Shown: positions 16,579 through 25,729 of the stretch, one piece after another | Layout of the letters: every line of letters starts with the position of its first letter | Numbering within the stretch: position 1 is the stretch's first letter | The notes under the pieces: generated by a model | The model's database searches: none | What the model saw: only the letters and a program-made list of their open reading frames with translations | What the model was told of the DNA's origin: nothing | Program-made: the position numbers and the translations under genes | Source: Nitrospirota bacterium | GTDB taxonomy: Bacteria > Nitrospirota > Thermodesulfovibrionia > UBA6902 > DSMQ01 | Reading direction: 5' to 3' | Assembly (NCBI GenBank): GCA_016208965.1 | Contig: JACQXB010000016.1 | Location: 1 to 64,000 of the forward strand | Length of the DNA stretch: 64,000 nucleotides

Positions 16579-18094
16579 TTCTTACCGCCGCTTTGAACTT
16601 TCTTCCCCTGTCTTCAAAGTCTAAAAACATATCAAAACTCGCACAACCCGGGGAAAGCAATACAACATCACCTCTCTGGGCTTTTGACATAGCTGCCTCT
16701 ATAGCCTCCCTTAAACTATCAACAAGCACTGTATCCACAACATCTCCAAGCGCCTTTTCAATCTTTTCCTTTGCTTCGCCAAGTAATATAAGGGTCTTAA
16801 CCCTTCCCCTCACCAAATCCCTTAAGACCGTAAAATCCCCTGCCTTATCCCTTCCACCCATAACCAGTATTACTTTCTGAAAACTTTCCAGAGATTTGAT
16901 AACCGCTCCTATATTAGTCCCTTTAGAATCATTGATAAAACTAACCCCATCAACTTCACAAACAAATTCAAGCCTGTGTTCAAGCCCCGGGAATTCCTTA
17001 AGCACATTCCTCACAGCATCTGCTGAACAGCCGGAAATTATGGCTGCTAAGGAAGCTGCCATCGCATTCTCAAGATTATGAACTCCTTTAATCTTTATTT
17101 CATCAACTGAGATAAGTGGGAAGTGAGAAGTGGAAAGTGGGAAGTAAGGAGATTTTCCATAAATTACGCCATCTTTAAGGTAAACGCCATTCACTTCTCT
17201 TTGGCGGCTGAAATAAAGAAGCTTTGGTATTTCACTTTTAACTTTTAACTTTTCACTTATAACTTTTGTTACAGGATCATCGGCATTAAGAATCAGATAG
17301 TCACTCTCTGTCTGATTTTCAAAAATCCTTGCCTTGGCATCAATATACTCTTCAATATTGTGGTATCTATCAAGATGGTCAGGGGTGATATTAAGGATGC
17401 TTGCAACCTTTGGTCTAAAATCTATTATTGACTCCAACTGAAAGCTGGAAATCTCAGCAACTATATAATCAAGTAACGAGTAACGAGTAACGAGTAACGA
17501 GTCTTTGTCTTTACTTGTAACTTGTAACTTGTTACTTGTTACTATCTTATAAATTTCTTCTGTTAAAGCATTGCCGATGTTGCCCCCCATTATTGTCCTG
17601 AAGCCTGCCTTCTTTAACATCAAATCAATAAGGGTCGTAGTAGTTGATTTTCCGTTTGTCCCTGTGACAGCTATGAAAGGCAGTGATGAGTGATGAGTGA
17701 TGAGTGATGAGTTTAGTTTTGAGTTTTGAGTTTTGAGTTTTGAGTTTTTACTCATAACTCGTAACTCGTTACTTGTTACTATTTGGTAGGCAAGTTCAAG
17801 TTCACCAATCACTGGTACCCCCCTTTCTCTTGCATGCATAATGGGCGGAATATCAAGCGGCACACCTGGACTTATAACTATCATGTCTGCTTTATTAAAG
17901 ACCTCTTCCGGGTGTCCACCCGTGACAATTTTAACCTGAGGGGATAATCTCTTTATATCATCCTTTAAAGAATTGATTGGCTTTATATCTGTTACCCATA
18001 CATTTGCACCAAGATAAATGAGTAGGTTTGCCGCGCCTATCCCGCTTCTGCCTAAACCAACCACGATGATATTCTTATTCTTTAATGTCTTCAT
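16499..18094 (-). CDS. murD: UDP-N-acetylmuramoylalanine--D-glutamate ligase
   Basis: Adds D-Glu to UDP-MurNAc-L-Ala. 531 residues, against about 450 usually. Motifs: IIVVGLGRSGIGAANLLIYLG, ATP loop AVTGTNGKSTTTTLIDL, NITPDHLDRY, VSFINDSKGTN and LLSPGCASFDMF. The extra length comes from repeats: an insert before the ATP loop (about residues 107-137), a second after GGNIGNALTEEIYK (core SKDKDSLLVTRYSL), and a 25-residue C-terminal tail of MQDARCK units. All three are dispersed-repeat DNA in an open frame. The catalytic residues lie outside the inserts, and murD is essential and single in this cluster, so I expect a working enzyme. Confidence 0.96.
   Translation of the reverse strand: MKTLKNKNIIVVGLGRSGIGAANLLIYLGANVWVTDIKPINSLKDDIKRLSPQVKIVTGGHPEEVFNKADMIVISPGVPLDIPPIMHARERGVPVIGELELAYQIVTSNELRVMSKNSKLKTQNSKLNSSLITHHSSLPFIAVTGTNGKSTTTTLIDLMLKKAGFRTIMGGNIGNALTEEIYKIVTSNKLQVTSKDKDSLLVTRYSLLDYIVAEISSFQLESIIDFRPKVASILNITPDHLDRYHNIEEYIDAKARIFENQTESDYLILNADDPVTKVISEKLKVKSEIPKLLYFSRQREVNGVYLKDGVIYGKSPYFPLSTSHFPLISVDEIKIKGVHNLENAMAASLAAIISGCSADAVRNVLKEFPGLEHRLEFVCEVDGVSFINDSKGTNIGAVIKSLESFQKVILVMGGRDKAGDFTVLRDLVRGRVKTLILLGEAKEKIEKALGDVVDTVLVDSLREAIEAAMSKAQRGDVVLLSPGCASFDMFLDFEDRGRKFKAAVRKMQDARCKMQDARYKIQDARCKMQDA
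17471..17543. repeat. TAACTCGT-type repeat in murD (second insert)
   Basis: Nearly the same sequence as 44720-44790 in yggS, including the ACGAGTCTTTGTCTTTAC spacer. Read in the same frame in both genes. Confidence 0.88.
17681..17781. repeat. composite TGATGAG/TTTTGAG/TAACTCGT repeat in murD (first insert)
   Basis: Tandem GTGATGA words, then four GAGTTTT words, then CTCGTAACTCGTTACTTG. In frame just before the ATP loop of murD. Confidence 0.85.
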
Positions 18095-18100
18095 CTCTTC

Positions 18101-19117
18101 TCACAGCAATTTTTGCACGGGGTTAGATTTTAGAATAATTCCGACAGGGTTTAATGCCCCGCTGGAATTTCTAACGGAGTTTACTTTTTTAACGTTTGAT
18201 TTACTTGCAGGAGCAGAATATACAGCGGTCTCCTTTTGATCTTTTATAGCCCTATAACCCTTTTCAAAGAGCATCTCGGATTCGGTCCAGAGAGTCTTTC
18301 TACTTGGAGAGCCTAAAATAGCAGTTACGAGTTTTACATCCTCCTTATTTGCAACCCCAACAAAGCAATGCCTTGCTAACCTCGTAAAGCCTGACTTACC
18401 AGCTATAATATAATCGCCTCTCCAGAGCAACTCATTTGTATTTCTTAAGAAAATCTTTCTTCTATTTATAGTTATTCCCTTAACCTTAGTAGAAAGGATC
18501 TCCTTTATATCTGGAATTGTCATAGCATACTGCATTGTCTTAGCAAGGTCATAAGCTGTTGAATACTGCCCCTTTCGGGGAAGCCCATTTGCGTTAATAT
18601 ATCTTGTATTAACAGCACCTATTTCCAATGCCTTCTTGTTCATCAATCTCACAAAACTCCATTCATTGCCTGTAACTGCTTCTGCAAGAGCAGTTGCAGC
18701 GTCATTAGCTGATTCCATCAGTGCAGCATACAAAAGGTCTCTAATTTTCACCCTGTCACCTTTTCTTAAATTTATCTTTGATGGCTGCTGGTTAGCAGAC
18801 TTACTGCTTATGGTTACTACCTCATCCATATCTAAACGCTCTACTGCAACAATCGCAGTCATTATTTTTACAGTGCTCGCAGGGAAAAGCCTCAGTTCAG
18901 GGTTTTTCGCAAAAAGAACCTCATCTGTTGATGCATTAATAACAATTGCAGAGCGGGCAGTAACTTCATCAGCATTAGCTACAGTAACAAGTGACAAGTG
19001 ACAAGTGACAAGCAATAGAAACAGTAACAAGCGGCAAGTGACATGCGATAAGTCTTTTATTAACCTTCTACTTATGACTCGTAACTCGTAACTCGTAACT
19101 CGTAACTTTTCTTTCAT
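18101..19117 (-). CDS. dacA: D-alanyl-D-alanine carboxypeptidase (PBP5/DacA family)
   Basis: Serine peptidase S11 that trims the terminal D-Ala from peptidoglycan stems in the periplasm. The ATG at 19117 is chosen for its GGTGAGG site in the end of mraY. Active-site motifs: STVK (in FPASTVKIMTAI), SAN (in MESANDAATALAEAV) and KSG (in IAGKSGFTRLARHCF). The signal peptide (residues 1-45) is largely encoded by TAACTCGT/GACAAGT-type repeats (LRVTSYELRVIS, CHLSLVTVANA). The C-terminus (VNSVRNSSGALNPVG) is another dispersed palindrome; no clear PBP5 beta-domain or membrane anchor is seen after it. A dacA between mraY and murD is not the usual dcw order. Confidence 0.9.
   Translation of the reverse strand: MKEKLRVTSYELRVISRRLIKDLSHVTCRLLLFLLLVTCHLSLVTVANADEVTARSAIVINASTDEVLFAKNPELRLFPASTVKIMTAIVAVERLDMDEVVTISSKSANQQPSKINLRKGDRVKIRDLLYAALMESANDAATALAEAVTGNEWSFVRLMNKKALEIGAVNTRYINANGLPRKGQYSTAYDLAKTMQYAMTIPDIKEILSTKVKGITINRRKIFLRNTNELLWRGDYIIAGKSGFTRLARHCFVGVANKEDVKLVTAILGSPSRKTLWTESEMLFEKGYRAIKDQKETAVYSAPASKSNVKKVNSVRNSSGALNPVGIILKSNPVQKLL
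18134..18184. repeat. CCCCGTTAGAAA-type palindrome at the dacA 3' end
   Basis: A diverged copy (AATTCCGACAGGG...CCCCGCTGGAATTTCTAACGG) encoding VNSVRNSSGALNPVGIIL in frame. Family members at 23352-23424, 27275-27307, 45364-45401 and 58689-58724. Confidence 0.75.
18981..19109. repeat. GACAAGT/TAACTCGT repeats encoding the dacA signal peptide region
   Basis: Three or more GTGACAA words followed by CTCGTAA words repeated four times. They cover most of the first 45 codons of the dacA-like gene. Confidence 0.85.
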
Positions 19118-19119
19118 GT

Positions 19120-20202
19120 TCACCTCACCTTTAATGTCGTTAAACTCAATAGTGCAAGTATAATACCTATTATCCAGAATCTCACTATAACCTTTGGCTC
19201 GGGCCATCCTTTTAATTCAAAATGGTGGTGTATAGGAGTCATCATAAATATTCGCTTCCTTGTAAGTTTATATGATGCAACCTGTAAAATCACTGAGATG
19301 GTTTCAATAACAAAAATACCACCAACCACTGCTAAGACTATTTCGTGCTTTGTTATCACAGCGAGTGTGCCCAGTGCACCACCAAGACTAAGGGAACCAA
19401 CATCCCCCATAAAGACCTCCGCAGGATAACTGTTATACCACAGAAAACCTAAGGCAGCACCGAATATGGCGCCACAAAATACTGTAAGCTCACCCATTCC
19501 AGGCAAATAAATCACATGGAGATACTTTGCAAGACCTGAATGTCCGGATATATAAACAAGCGCGCCATTTGCGAGTGTTGCAATACCAATAAGTCCGATA
19601 GCAAGCCCATCTATGCCATCAGTAAGATTGACCGCGTTAGAGGAGCCAACAATAACAAGTATGGAGAACGGAATATAAAACCATCCCATATCTATTAACC
19701 ATTTCTTGAAGAAAGGAATACTCAGTGTTGATGCATAGGGGTCAAGGGGGTCATTATAAAGCAGTAAGCCAATTATTAGTGCAAGGATTATCTGGGCTCC
19801 AAATTTATACCACCCGCCCAGCCCCTTTGAATTCTGCCTTGTAATCTTCAGATAATCATCCATAAATCCAATAATGCCAAATCCTGTGGTTGCAGCAAGC
19901 ATTACCCAGATATACTTATTTCTAAGGTCAGCCCACATAAGAACACTCAGGAGGATTGACAAGAGTATTATAATCCCTCCCATTGTTGGAGTCCCTACCT
20001 TACCGAGATGGTTCTTTGGACCGTCCTCCCTTACATATTGGGTAAGACTAAATTTCTTTAATTTTTCTATCATATAAGGTGCAAAAATAAAACTCATTAG
20101 GAGCGCTGTAATTACAGCAAGGGCAGTTCTGAAGGTAATGTATCTGAATACATTAAATGGTGAAAACCAATCATGCAGACTATAAAAAAGGGTAGCCAAC
20201 AT
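19120..20202 (-). CDS. mraY: phospho-N-acetylmuramoyl-pentapeptide-transferase MraY
   Basis: Membrane enzyme that joins UDP-MurNAc-pentapeptide to undecaprenyl phosphate to make lipid I. 360 residues with about ten membrane helices. Signature blocks: YVREDGPKNHLGKVGTPTMGG, GFMDDYLKI (Mg-binding aspartates), SNAVNLTDGIDGLAIG, WYNSYPAEVFMGDVGSLSLGGALG and TPIHHHFELKGWPEPKV. The start overlaps the murF stop by one base (TAATG), and its stop is 2 nt before the dacA ATG, so all three are tightly coupled. Confidence 0.98.
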   Translation of the reverse strand: MLATLFYSLHDWFSPFNVFRYITFRTALAVITALLMSFIFAPYMIEKLKKFSLTQYVREDGPKNHLGKVGTPTMGGIIILLSILLSVLMWADLRNKYIWVMLAATTGFGIIGFMDDYLKITRQNSKGLGGWYKFGAQIILALIIGLLLYNDPLDPYASTLSIPFFKKWLIDMGWFYIPFSILVIVGSSNAVNLTDGIDGLAIGLIGIATLANGALVYISGHSGLAKYLHVIYLPGMGELTVFCGAIFGAALGFLWYNSYPAEVFMGDVGSLSLGGALGTLAVITKHEIVLAVVGGIFVIETISVILQVASYKLTRKRIFMMTPIHHHFELKGWPEPKVIVRFWIIGIILALLSLTTLKVR

Positions 20203-21671
20203 TATCTCTGCCCCCCGAACTCATTTATTGTCTCTGCAATTTTTTCCATTGTCATTGAGCGTGAACCCTTTACAAGCACTGTATCGCCTGCCATGAGGAT
20301 ATCGGGAATATTCTGTTTAGCCTCAGATATGTCTTTAAAGGTGTAAATTGCAGTGTGTGAACCATTTTTAGATTTTTTTATCTCTTCCACCGCGATTTTC
20401 ATCATATCCCCTACCGCTACAAACACCTCAATGCCTATTTTTGAAACCATCCTCCCGACTTCTCTGTGTAAATCCACTGAAAATTCCCCAAGTTCGTTCA
20501 TGTCTCCAAGTACTGCAACCAATCTGCCTTTCCCCCTGAAATGTGTTAGCTCCTTTAAAGCCTCTCTCATAGATGCAGGGTTTGCATTATAAGAATCATT
20601 TATCAACGTTATATCTCCTCTTATGACCTCAAATCTCATTGGAAATGCCTTATAACCTTCAAGCGCCTCCTTTATCTCATCAACAGTAACTCCAAGGGAA
20701 AAGCAAACAGCAGATGCAGATAGGACGTTATATATATTAAAAACACCGTGTACATAAAGGTTAACCTCCCTTTTGTCTCTATCGTTAAATACAAGTGTAA
20801 ATCTGCTTCCCTTCTCTGTCATTACTACTTCCTCTGCCTTTACCCAGTCCCGACGCTTCGGGACCGGGTTTACCTGAGAATTGGCATTAATCGAAAATGT
20901 TACCTTCTCTCCTCTAAAACATCCCCTTGCTTCAGCATCAATTACCCCCTGCATTAAGAAGTCATCATCTGCATTAATTACTGCAACCTTAAGGTTTTCA
21001 AGGATTTCAAGCTTTGCACCCCTTACAGCCTCAATGCTCCCAAGGTTACCAATATGAGCAGGTGATATATTCGTAATTACCCCATACGTTGGGAGAACTA
21101 TCTCGCATAATCTTCTTATCTCACCTACAGCATTCATACCAAACTCAAGGACAGCAATCTCATCATCATGTTTAATCTTTAAAAAGCTCAAAGGGACACC
21201 TATATGGTTATTTAGGTTTCCATCATTTTTAAGAACCTTAAACCGCTTCAAAAGAATCTCATACACCATCTCCTTTGTTGTTGTCTTCCCGTTACTTCCT
21301 GTGATTGCAACCACTGGGATATCTCTATTTATCCTTAAAAAGTGGGCTAAATCCTGTAGTGCCCTGAGGGTATCATGAACAATAATAACCGTGAACCGTG
21401 AACCGCCCACCCCGTCCCGACGCTTCGGGACGAGGCCGGGGTGAACCGTGAACTGTGACTCTCTTTCTACAACAACCCCTCCTGCCTCTCTTGATATTGC
21501 ATCCTTAATAAAATCATGCCCATCAAACCTTTGCCCTTTTAATGCAAAGAAAATCTCTCCCTTCTTAATGGTTCGTGAATCTATAGAGACACCTGAGAAG
21601 GACTTCACACTCTCAGATGCTAATTTTCCACCTGTTGCCTTAATAATATCTTCTCCTGTTAACATCGCCAT
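20202..21671 (-). CDS. murF: UDP-MurNAc-tripeptide--D-Ala-D-Ala ligase
   Basis: Adds the D-Ala-D-Ala made by Ddl to the UDP-MurNAc-tripeptide. 489 residues. Motifs: GVSIDSRTIKKGEIFFALKGQRFDGHDFI (N-terminal domain), ATP loop AITGSNGKTTTKEMVYEIL, NLNNHIGVPLSLL-type (here VPLSFLKI), INDSYNANPASMREAL and VLGDMNELGEFS. Two repeat-derived inserts (HPGLVPKRRDGVGGSRF and NPVPKRRDWVKAEE) contain GTCCCGACGCTTCGGGAC palindromes and share the PKRRD peptide. They lie between conserved blocks. Follows murE by about 50 bp of ATTCATG-type repeat. Confidence 0.96.
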   Translation of the reverse strand: MAMLTGEDIIKATGGKLASESVKSFSGVSIDSRTIKKGEIFFALKGQRFDGHDFIKDAISREAGGVVVERESQFTVHPGLVPKRRDGVGGSRFTVIIVHDTLRALQDLAHFLRINRDIPVVAITGSNGKTTTKEMVYEILLKRFKVLKNDGNLNNHIGVPLSFLKIKHDDEIAVLEFGMNAVGEIRRLCEIVLPTYGVITNISPAHIGNLGSIEAVRGAKLEILENLKVAVINADDDFLMQGVIDAEARGCFRGEKVTFSINANSQVNPVPKRRDWVKAEEVVMTEKGSRFTLVFNDRDKREVNLYVHGVFNIYNVLSASAVCFSLGVTVDEIKEALEGYKAFPMRFEVIRGDITLINDSYNANPASMREALKELTHFRGKGRLVAVLGDMNELGEFSVDLHREVGRMVSKIGIEVFVAVGDMMKIAVEEIKKSKNGSHTAIYTFKDISEAKQNIPDILMAGDTVLVKGSRSMTMEKIAETINEFGGQR

Positions 21672-21687
21672 AATCTCCTAAAAAACT

Positions 21688-21760
21688 GATGCAAGATTCA
21701 TGATTCATGATTCATGATTCATGATTTTTTATCCTGCATCCTGTATCTTGTATCCTCTTT
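21688..21760. repeat. ATTCATGATTCATG / GCATCCTGTATCTTG words between murE and murF
   Basis: Tandem CATGATT words followed by CATCCTG/TATCTTG words. The second half encodes the C-terminus of murE (TRYRMQDKKS). Confidence 0.75.
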
Positions 21761-23350
21761 AAGTTTCTCCCTTATCGCCTTCTCCGCTATCTCTCTATCT
21801 CTGAATTTATGCCTTGCGCCTTTTATCTCCTGGTAATCCTCGTGCCCCTTTCCTGCAATCAGCAGTATATCGCCTTCTTCTGCGGTCTCCACCGCCTTCT
21901 GAATAGCCTTCTCCCTGTCGGGTTCAATTGTATAATTCATCCTCAATGCGCCTTTCTCTATCGCTTTTATTATGTCCATCGGTTCTTCGCTGCGGGGATT
22001 ATCAGAGGTTATCACGACGTAATCACTTAATTCTGTTGCTGCTGCCCCCATTCTAGGCCTTTTGCCTCTATCCCTGTCACCCCCGCATCCAAATACTGTT
22101 ATCACCTTTCCAGGGGTTATCAATCTTGTCTCCTCAATAAGTTTTCTTAAGGCATCCTCTGTATGAGCATAATCTACTATACAGAGGAAACCTTGCCCCA
22201 TATCAATTCTTTCAAATCTGCCTTCAATAGGTTCTACTTCTCTTACACCTTTTTTTATTGCCTCTTCACTTATACCGAGGGCGTATGCAATCCCAACAGA
22301 CATAAGGATATTGTAAACATTATTCCATCCAACGAGTGGAGAGTCTATAAATAACTCTCCTCTCGGCGTTTGAACTTTAAATGAAAGCCCCCTTGAAAGT
22401 AACGAGCAACTATTTTTTAGTAACGAGTTTGTGGAATTTTCTTTACTCGTAACTCGTCCAAAGGATGCTTCGCATAACTCGTTACCTGTTACTGTCTTTT
22501 TGTTACTTGTTACTTGCAACTTGTAACTATCTGTAATTGCCCTTATCATTGCTCCCTCTTCAAGCCCACATGTTATGACTTTGCAATTCAGTTTTTCTGT
22601 GAGGCTCCTTACCATCAGGTCATCCCAGTTCAACACAGCAAAGCCGTCTTTTTCGAGATAATCAAAGAGCCTGGACTTGGCAGTAAAATATTCATCCATT
22701 GTCCTGTGAAAATCTAAATGGTCCTGTGAAAAATTGGTAAATACCCCTACTTTAAAGGAACAGCCATTGACCCTCTTAAGCGCCAATGCGTGCGAAGATA
22801 CTTCAATTACAACATACCGCACTCCTTTATCTATCATCTCCCTTAGGTATCTCTGAAGGTCTAAAGATTCGGGGGTAGTATGAGGTGATGGAATGGTTTT
22901 GCTGCCTATAACATAACGAATTGTCCCTAAAAGTCCTGTGCTCTTTCCCCACGCATTGAGTATACTTTTTGTAATATAACTCGTTGTTGTCTTGCCGTTT
23001 GTTCCTGTAATACCGATAAGGGATAAGCTCTTAGAAGGTTTTCTGTAAAAAGTAGAAGAAAGATCAGCCAGTACTTCCCTGCTATCAGCAACCTCTACAA
23101 ATATAACGTTATCACCAAATTGACCTGAGCCTATTAAATCTACTGTCCTATCTATTACCACAGCAGTAGCACCCCTGCTTATGGCGTCTTCTATGTAAAA
23201 GTGGCCATCAGAAGTAAACCCTTTGACAGCCACAAAGAGAAAACCATCTTTTACTAATCTTGAGTCGTAGGCAACCCCCTTTATCTCTTTATCAAGTCTC
23301 CCGATGATCCTCTTTGCTTTTATACCACTTAAAAGCTCCGTAATTGTCAT
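21719..23350 (-). CDS. murE: UDP-MurNAc-L-Ala-D-Glu--meso-DAP ligase
   Basis: Adds the third residue of the stem peptide. The DNPR motif in VVITSDNPRSEEPMDII is the marker of meso-diaminopimelate-specific MurE, so the wall should be DAP-type. 543 residues. GVAYDSRLVKDGFLFVAVKG, ATP loop GITGTNGKTTTSYI and TNFSQDHLDFH are intact. A roughly 50-residue insert at about 275-325 (SYKLQVTSNKK, ELCEASFGRVTSKENS) comes from TAACTCGT-type repeats. The C-terminus also reads into a repeat (RYRMQDKKS). It starts 10 nt after a CCCCGTTAG palindrome whose AACGGGGTAA may serve as its ribosome site. Confidence 0.97.
   Translation of the reverse strand: MTITELLSGIKAKRIIGRLDKEIKGVAYDSRLVKDGFLFVAVKGFTSDGHFYIEDAISRGATAVVIDRTVDLIGSGQFGDNVIFVEVADSREVLADLSSTFYRKPSKSLSLIGITGTNGKTTTSYITKSILNAWGKSTGLLGTIRYVIGSKTIPSPHTTPESLDLQRYLREMIDKGVRYVVIEVSSHALALKRVNGCSFKVGVFTNFSQDHLDFHRTMDEYFTAKSRLFDYLEKDGFAVLNWDDLMVRSLTEKLNCKVITCGLEEGAMIRAITDSYKLQVTSNKKTVTGNELCEASFGRVTSKENSTNSLLKNSCSLLSRGLSFKVQTPRGELFIDSPLVGWNNVYNILMSVGIAYALGISEEAIKKGVREVEPIEGRFERIDMGQGFLCIVDYAHTEDALRKLIEETRLITPGKVITVFGCGGDRDRGKRPRMGAAATELSDYVVITSDNPRSEEPMDIIKAIEKGALRMNYTIEPDREKAIQKAVETAEEGDILLIAGKGHEDYQEIKGARHKFRDREIAEKAIREKLKEDTRYRMQDKKS
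22397..22528. repeat. TAACTCGT-type repeats in murE
   Basis: Longest copy of this family: several GTAACGAG, CTCGTAACTCG and TTGTTACTTG words over about 130 bp, in an open frame inside murE. Confidence 0.85.
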
Positions 23351-23351
23351 T

Positions 23352-23424
23352 TACCCCGTTAGAAATAGAAACTCGCCTTTTAATGTATACGGACCCGTTA
23401 GAAAAAACATTTCTAACGGGGGTT
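23352..23424. repeat. ACCCCGTTAGAAA / TTTCTAACGGGGT palindrome between ftsI and murE
   Basis: Outer arms ACCCCGTTAGAAA and TTTCTAACGGGGG, with an inner GACCCGTTAGAAA copy. It gives ftsI its last codons and stop (AAC CCC CGT TAG), and murE its upstream GGGG. Confidence 0.85.
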
Positions 23425-25212
23425 ACTAACAAGAATAACATAATTTTCTTCTGTGTCCATAGGGACATTAAGGTATGTAAGTGTATGTTCAACGATATTC
23501 TTAAATACAGGGGCCGCTACTACACCTCCATATGTTGCACCCCGGGGTTTGTAAATAACCACTATAAGTGCAATCCTTGGATTATCAGCCGGAACAAAAC
23601 CAACAAATGAGCTTACATAGTCATTAGAAGAGTATCGTCCTGTTTTTGTGTCAATTATCTGTGCAGTCCCTGTCTTGCCTGCAACCAAATTTCCCTTAAT
23701 AGACGCCTTCTCTGCTGTACCCCCCACTTCAACAACTGTTTTCAGAATATCCCTCATAACCCTTGCTGTATCTTCAGATATAACCCTCCTCTCTATAGCA
23801 GGAGTAAATCGTTTTACAATCTCGCCTGATGGGGAGATTATTTCTGAAATAATATATGGTCTCATTAAATTACCACCATTGGCAATCGATGAATATGCCC
23901 TAAGAAGCTGCAGAGGCGTTACCCCTATTTCCTGACCAATAGAGAGAGACGCCAATGACCTGCCTGACCAATTCTTGGGGTCCCTTAGAAATCCGTTTAC
24001 CTCACCTGGAAGGTCTATCCCTGTCTTTTCTCCGAAACCAAATTTCTTCACATACTTATAAAAATCCTTTTCCCCAAGCCTCATTCCAACCTGAACCAAA
24101 CAAACATTAGAGGATTTCTGAACACACTCTTTAAATGAAAGAACCCCATACCTGTGGACATCGCGGATTGGTTTACCACCACCTACATTTATAAAACCCT
24201 TAGATACATCAAATTTCTCATCAAGCCTGACCAATCCTTCATCCATAACCCCTGCCGCAGCTATTACCTTAAATGTTGAACCCGGTTCATAAAAATCAGT
24301 AACTGCCCTGTTACGTCTCTCATGAACATCTGCCTCTGCTGGTGAATTCGGATCATAAGTAGGCCTGTTAGCCATTGCAAGGATTTCGCCTGTCATGGGA
24401 TTCATCATTATTGCCACTGCTGCAGATGCCCTCCATGTTTCCATAGCCTTCTCTATCTCTCTTTCAACAATATTCTGTAGACCTTCGTCAATGGTAAGTA
24501 AGAGATTATTGCCCGGGATGTCCCCCTCACTTCCCTGAGAAAGATTTACACCACGGGCATCTCTTGTAATTAGAATATTTTTCTTTTCACCGTTTATATA
24601 TTTATCATATCTAAGTTCAACGCCCTCCAGTCCTTTATTATCAATATCTGTATATCCGAGGATATGTGATGCCAATTGACCTTTGGGATAATACCTCTTT
24701 GTCTCTGTAAGTAGCCCTATCTCCTTAAGTTTTAATTTATTCTTTAATGAACCAACCTTGAGGGATGTTTCTTCATCTATTTTTCTGGCGAGCCACACAA
24801 AGCTTTTCTTTCTTTCCGAAGAGAGTTTACTGATAAGTCTACTTGCTGAGACCCTAATAAGAGGGGCAAGCTCCTTAGATAATGTATTTACATCATTCAC
24901 ATCGGAAGGAACTGCATAAAGAGAGTCTGTCTCAATGTTTATAGCCAATTCTCTCATCCCTCTGTCCCAAATCATTCCCCTATGGGGCATTAATGTTATG
25001 ACTTTTTGATATTGCTGTTGGGCCTTCTGTATGAGTGTTTCGTGTTTAAAGACCATAAGGTCAACGAGTCGTAAAAATATCACACAAAAACCAAACAATA
25101 TGATAGCAGTAAGTATCGCGGCCCTTTTCCTGATGTTCATGTCATGGGATTTTATTATCTCCTCATCCCAGAGCTTCCTAATATCCGTCTTTCGTGCTCT
25201 TTTATAGCTCAT
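23413..25212 (-). CDS. ftsI: septal peptidoglycan transpeptidase FtsI (PBP3)
   Basis: Class B penicillin-binding protein that cross-links septal wall, partner of FtsW. 599 residues. A cytoplasmic N-terminus (about 30 residues) is followed by one membrane helix (AAILTAIILFGFCVIFLRLVDL) and the pedestal domain (PHRGMIWDRGMRELAIN, YPKGQLASHILGYTD). The transpeptidase motifs are STFK (EPGSTFKVIAAAGV), SSN (VQKSSNVCLVQVG) and KTG (VAGKTGTAQIID). The last residues NPR and the stop come from a CCCCGTTAG palindrome, so the native C-terminus may have been slightly longer. No PASTA domain. Confidence 0.97.
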   Translation of the reverse strand: MSYKRARKTDIRKLWDEEIIKSHDMNIRKRAAILTAIILFGFCVIFLRLVDLMVFKHETLIQKAQQQYQKVITLMPHRGMIWDRGMRELAINIETDSLYAVPSDVNDVNTLSKELAPLIRVSASRLISKLSSERKKSFVWLARKIDEETSLKVGSLKNKLKLKEIGLLTETKRYYPKGQLASHILGYTDIDNKGLEGVELRYDKYINGEKKNILITRDARGVNLSQGSEGDIPGNNLLLTIDEGLQNIVEREIEKAMETWRASAAVAIMMNPMTGEILAMANRPTYDPNSPAEADVHERRNRAVTDFYEPGSTFKVIAAAGVMDEGLVRLDEKFDVSKGFINVGGGKPIRDVHRYGVLSFKECVQKSSNVCLVQVGMRLGEKDFYKYVKKFGFGEKTGIDLPGEVNGFLRDPKNWSGRSLASLSIGQEIGVTPLQLLRAYSSIANGGNLMRPYIISEIISPSGEIVKRFTPAIERRVISEDTARVMRDILKTVVEVGGTAEKASIKGNLVAGKTGTAQIIDTKTGRYSSNDYVSSFVGFVPADNPRIALIVVIYKPRGATYGGVVAAPVFKNIVEHTLTYLNVPMDTEENYVILVSNPR

Positions 25213-25372
25213 AGCACCTCATAAAAACAAACTGCTGTTTCAACCATTATCCTGTAATATTACGATTAACTACTACTAATCCCAAAGTGCTAAGACTTTC
25301 ACTTTTTGCCACTTCTTGCTATCCTTCTGTCTTCTTTAGATATTTAGTTTGCCGTACTTTTATACTTATCTA

Positions 25373-25729
25373 TTACTGTGATGAGGCCAATTCCGATGCT
25401 GATTTTGTAGATGCCTCATAAGGACGAGGTCCCTGTATTTTTTTTACAAAGAAAACATTTTCCCTCTTGGGAGGACCCATCCCGAAGTCCTTTATTGCAA
25501 CTTCTTCCATCCTTTTCATAGCAGAGAGGCTTACCCTCTCTGCTGAGGTCAATTTTCTCTCTCTCATGACAGTGTCTTTATCTTTCTGGAGCTGCCAAAC
25601 CTTGTATTCAAGGTTAAAAACCGCTGTCCTAAGCCATATAATGGTAAATATACTTGCAAACATATAAAGCAGCCACCCAACCTTGATAAAGCCAATTCTC
25701 TTGTTTTTCTTTAATCGCCGTGTAATCAT
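25373..25729 (-). CDS. ftsL: cell division protein FtsL
   Basis: Small bitopic protein of the FtsQLB complex. 118 residues. A lysine/arginine-rich N-terminus (ITRRLKKNKRIGFIKVG), one membrane helix (WLLYMFASIFTIIWLRTAVF) and a coiled-coil stretch (EYKVWQLQKDKDTVMRERKLTSAERVSLSAMKRMEEVA). FtsL is poorly conserved in sequence; the call rests on size, topology and position between rsmH (4-bp overlap) and ftsI. About 160 bp without a gene separates it from ftsI. Confidence 0.88.
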   Translation of the reverse strand: MITRRLKKNKRIGFIKVGWLLYMFASIFTIIWLRTAVFNLEYKVWQLQKDKDTVMRERKLTSAERVSLSAMKRMEEVAIKDFGMGPPKRENVFFVKKIQGPRPYEASTKSASELASSQ

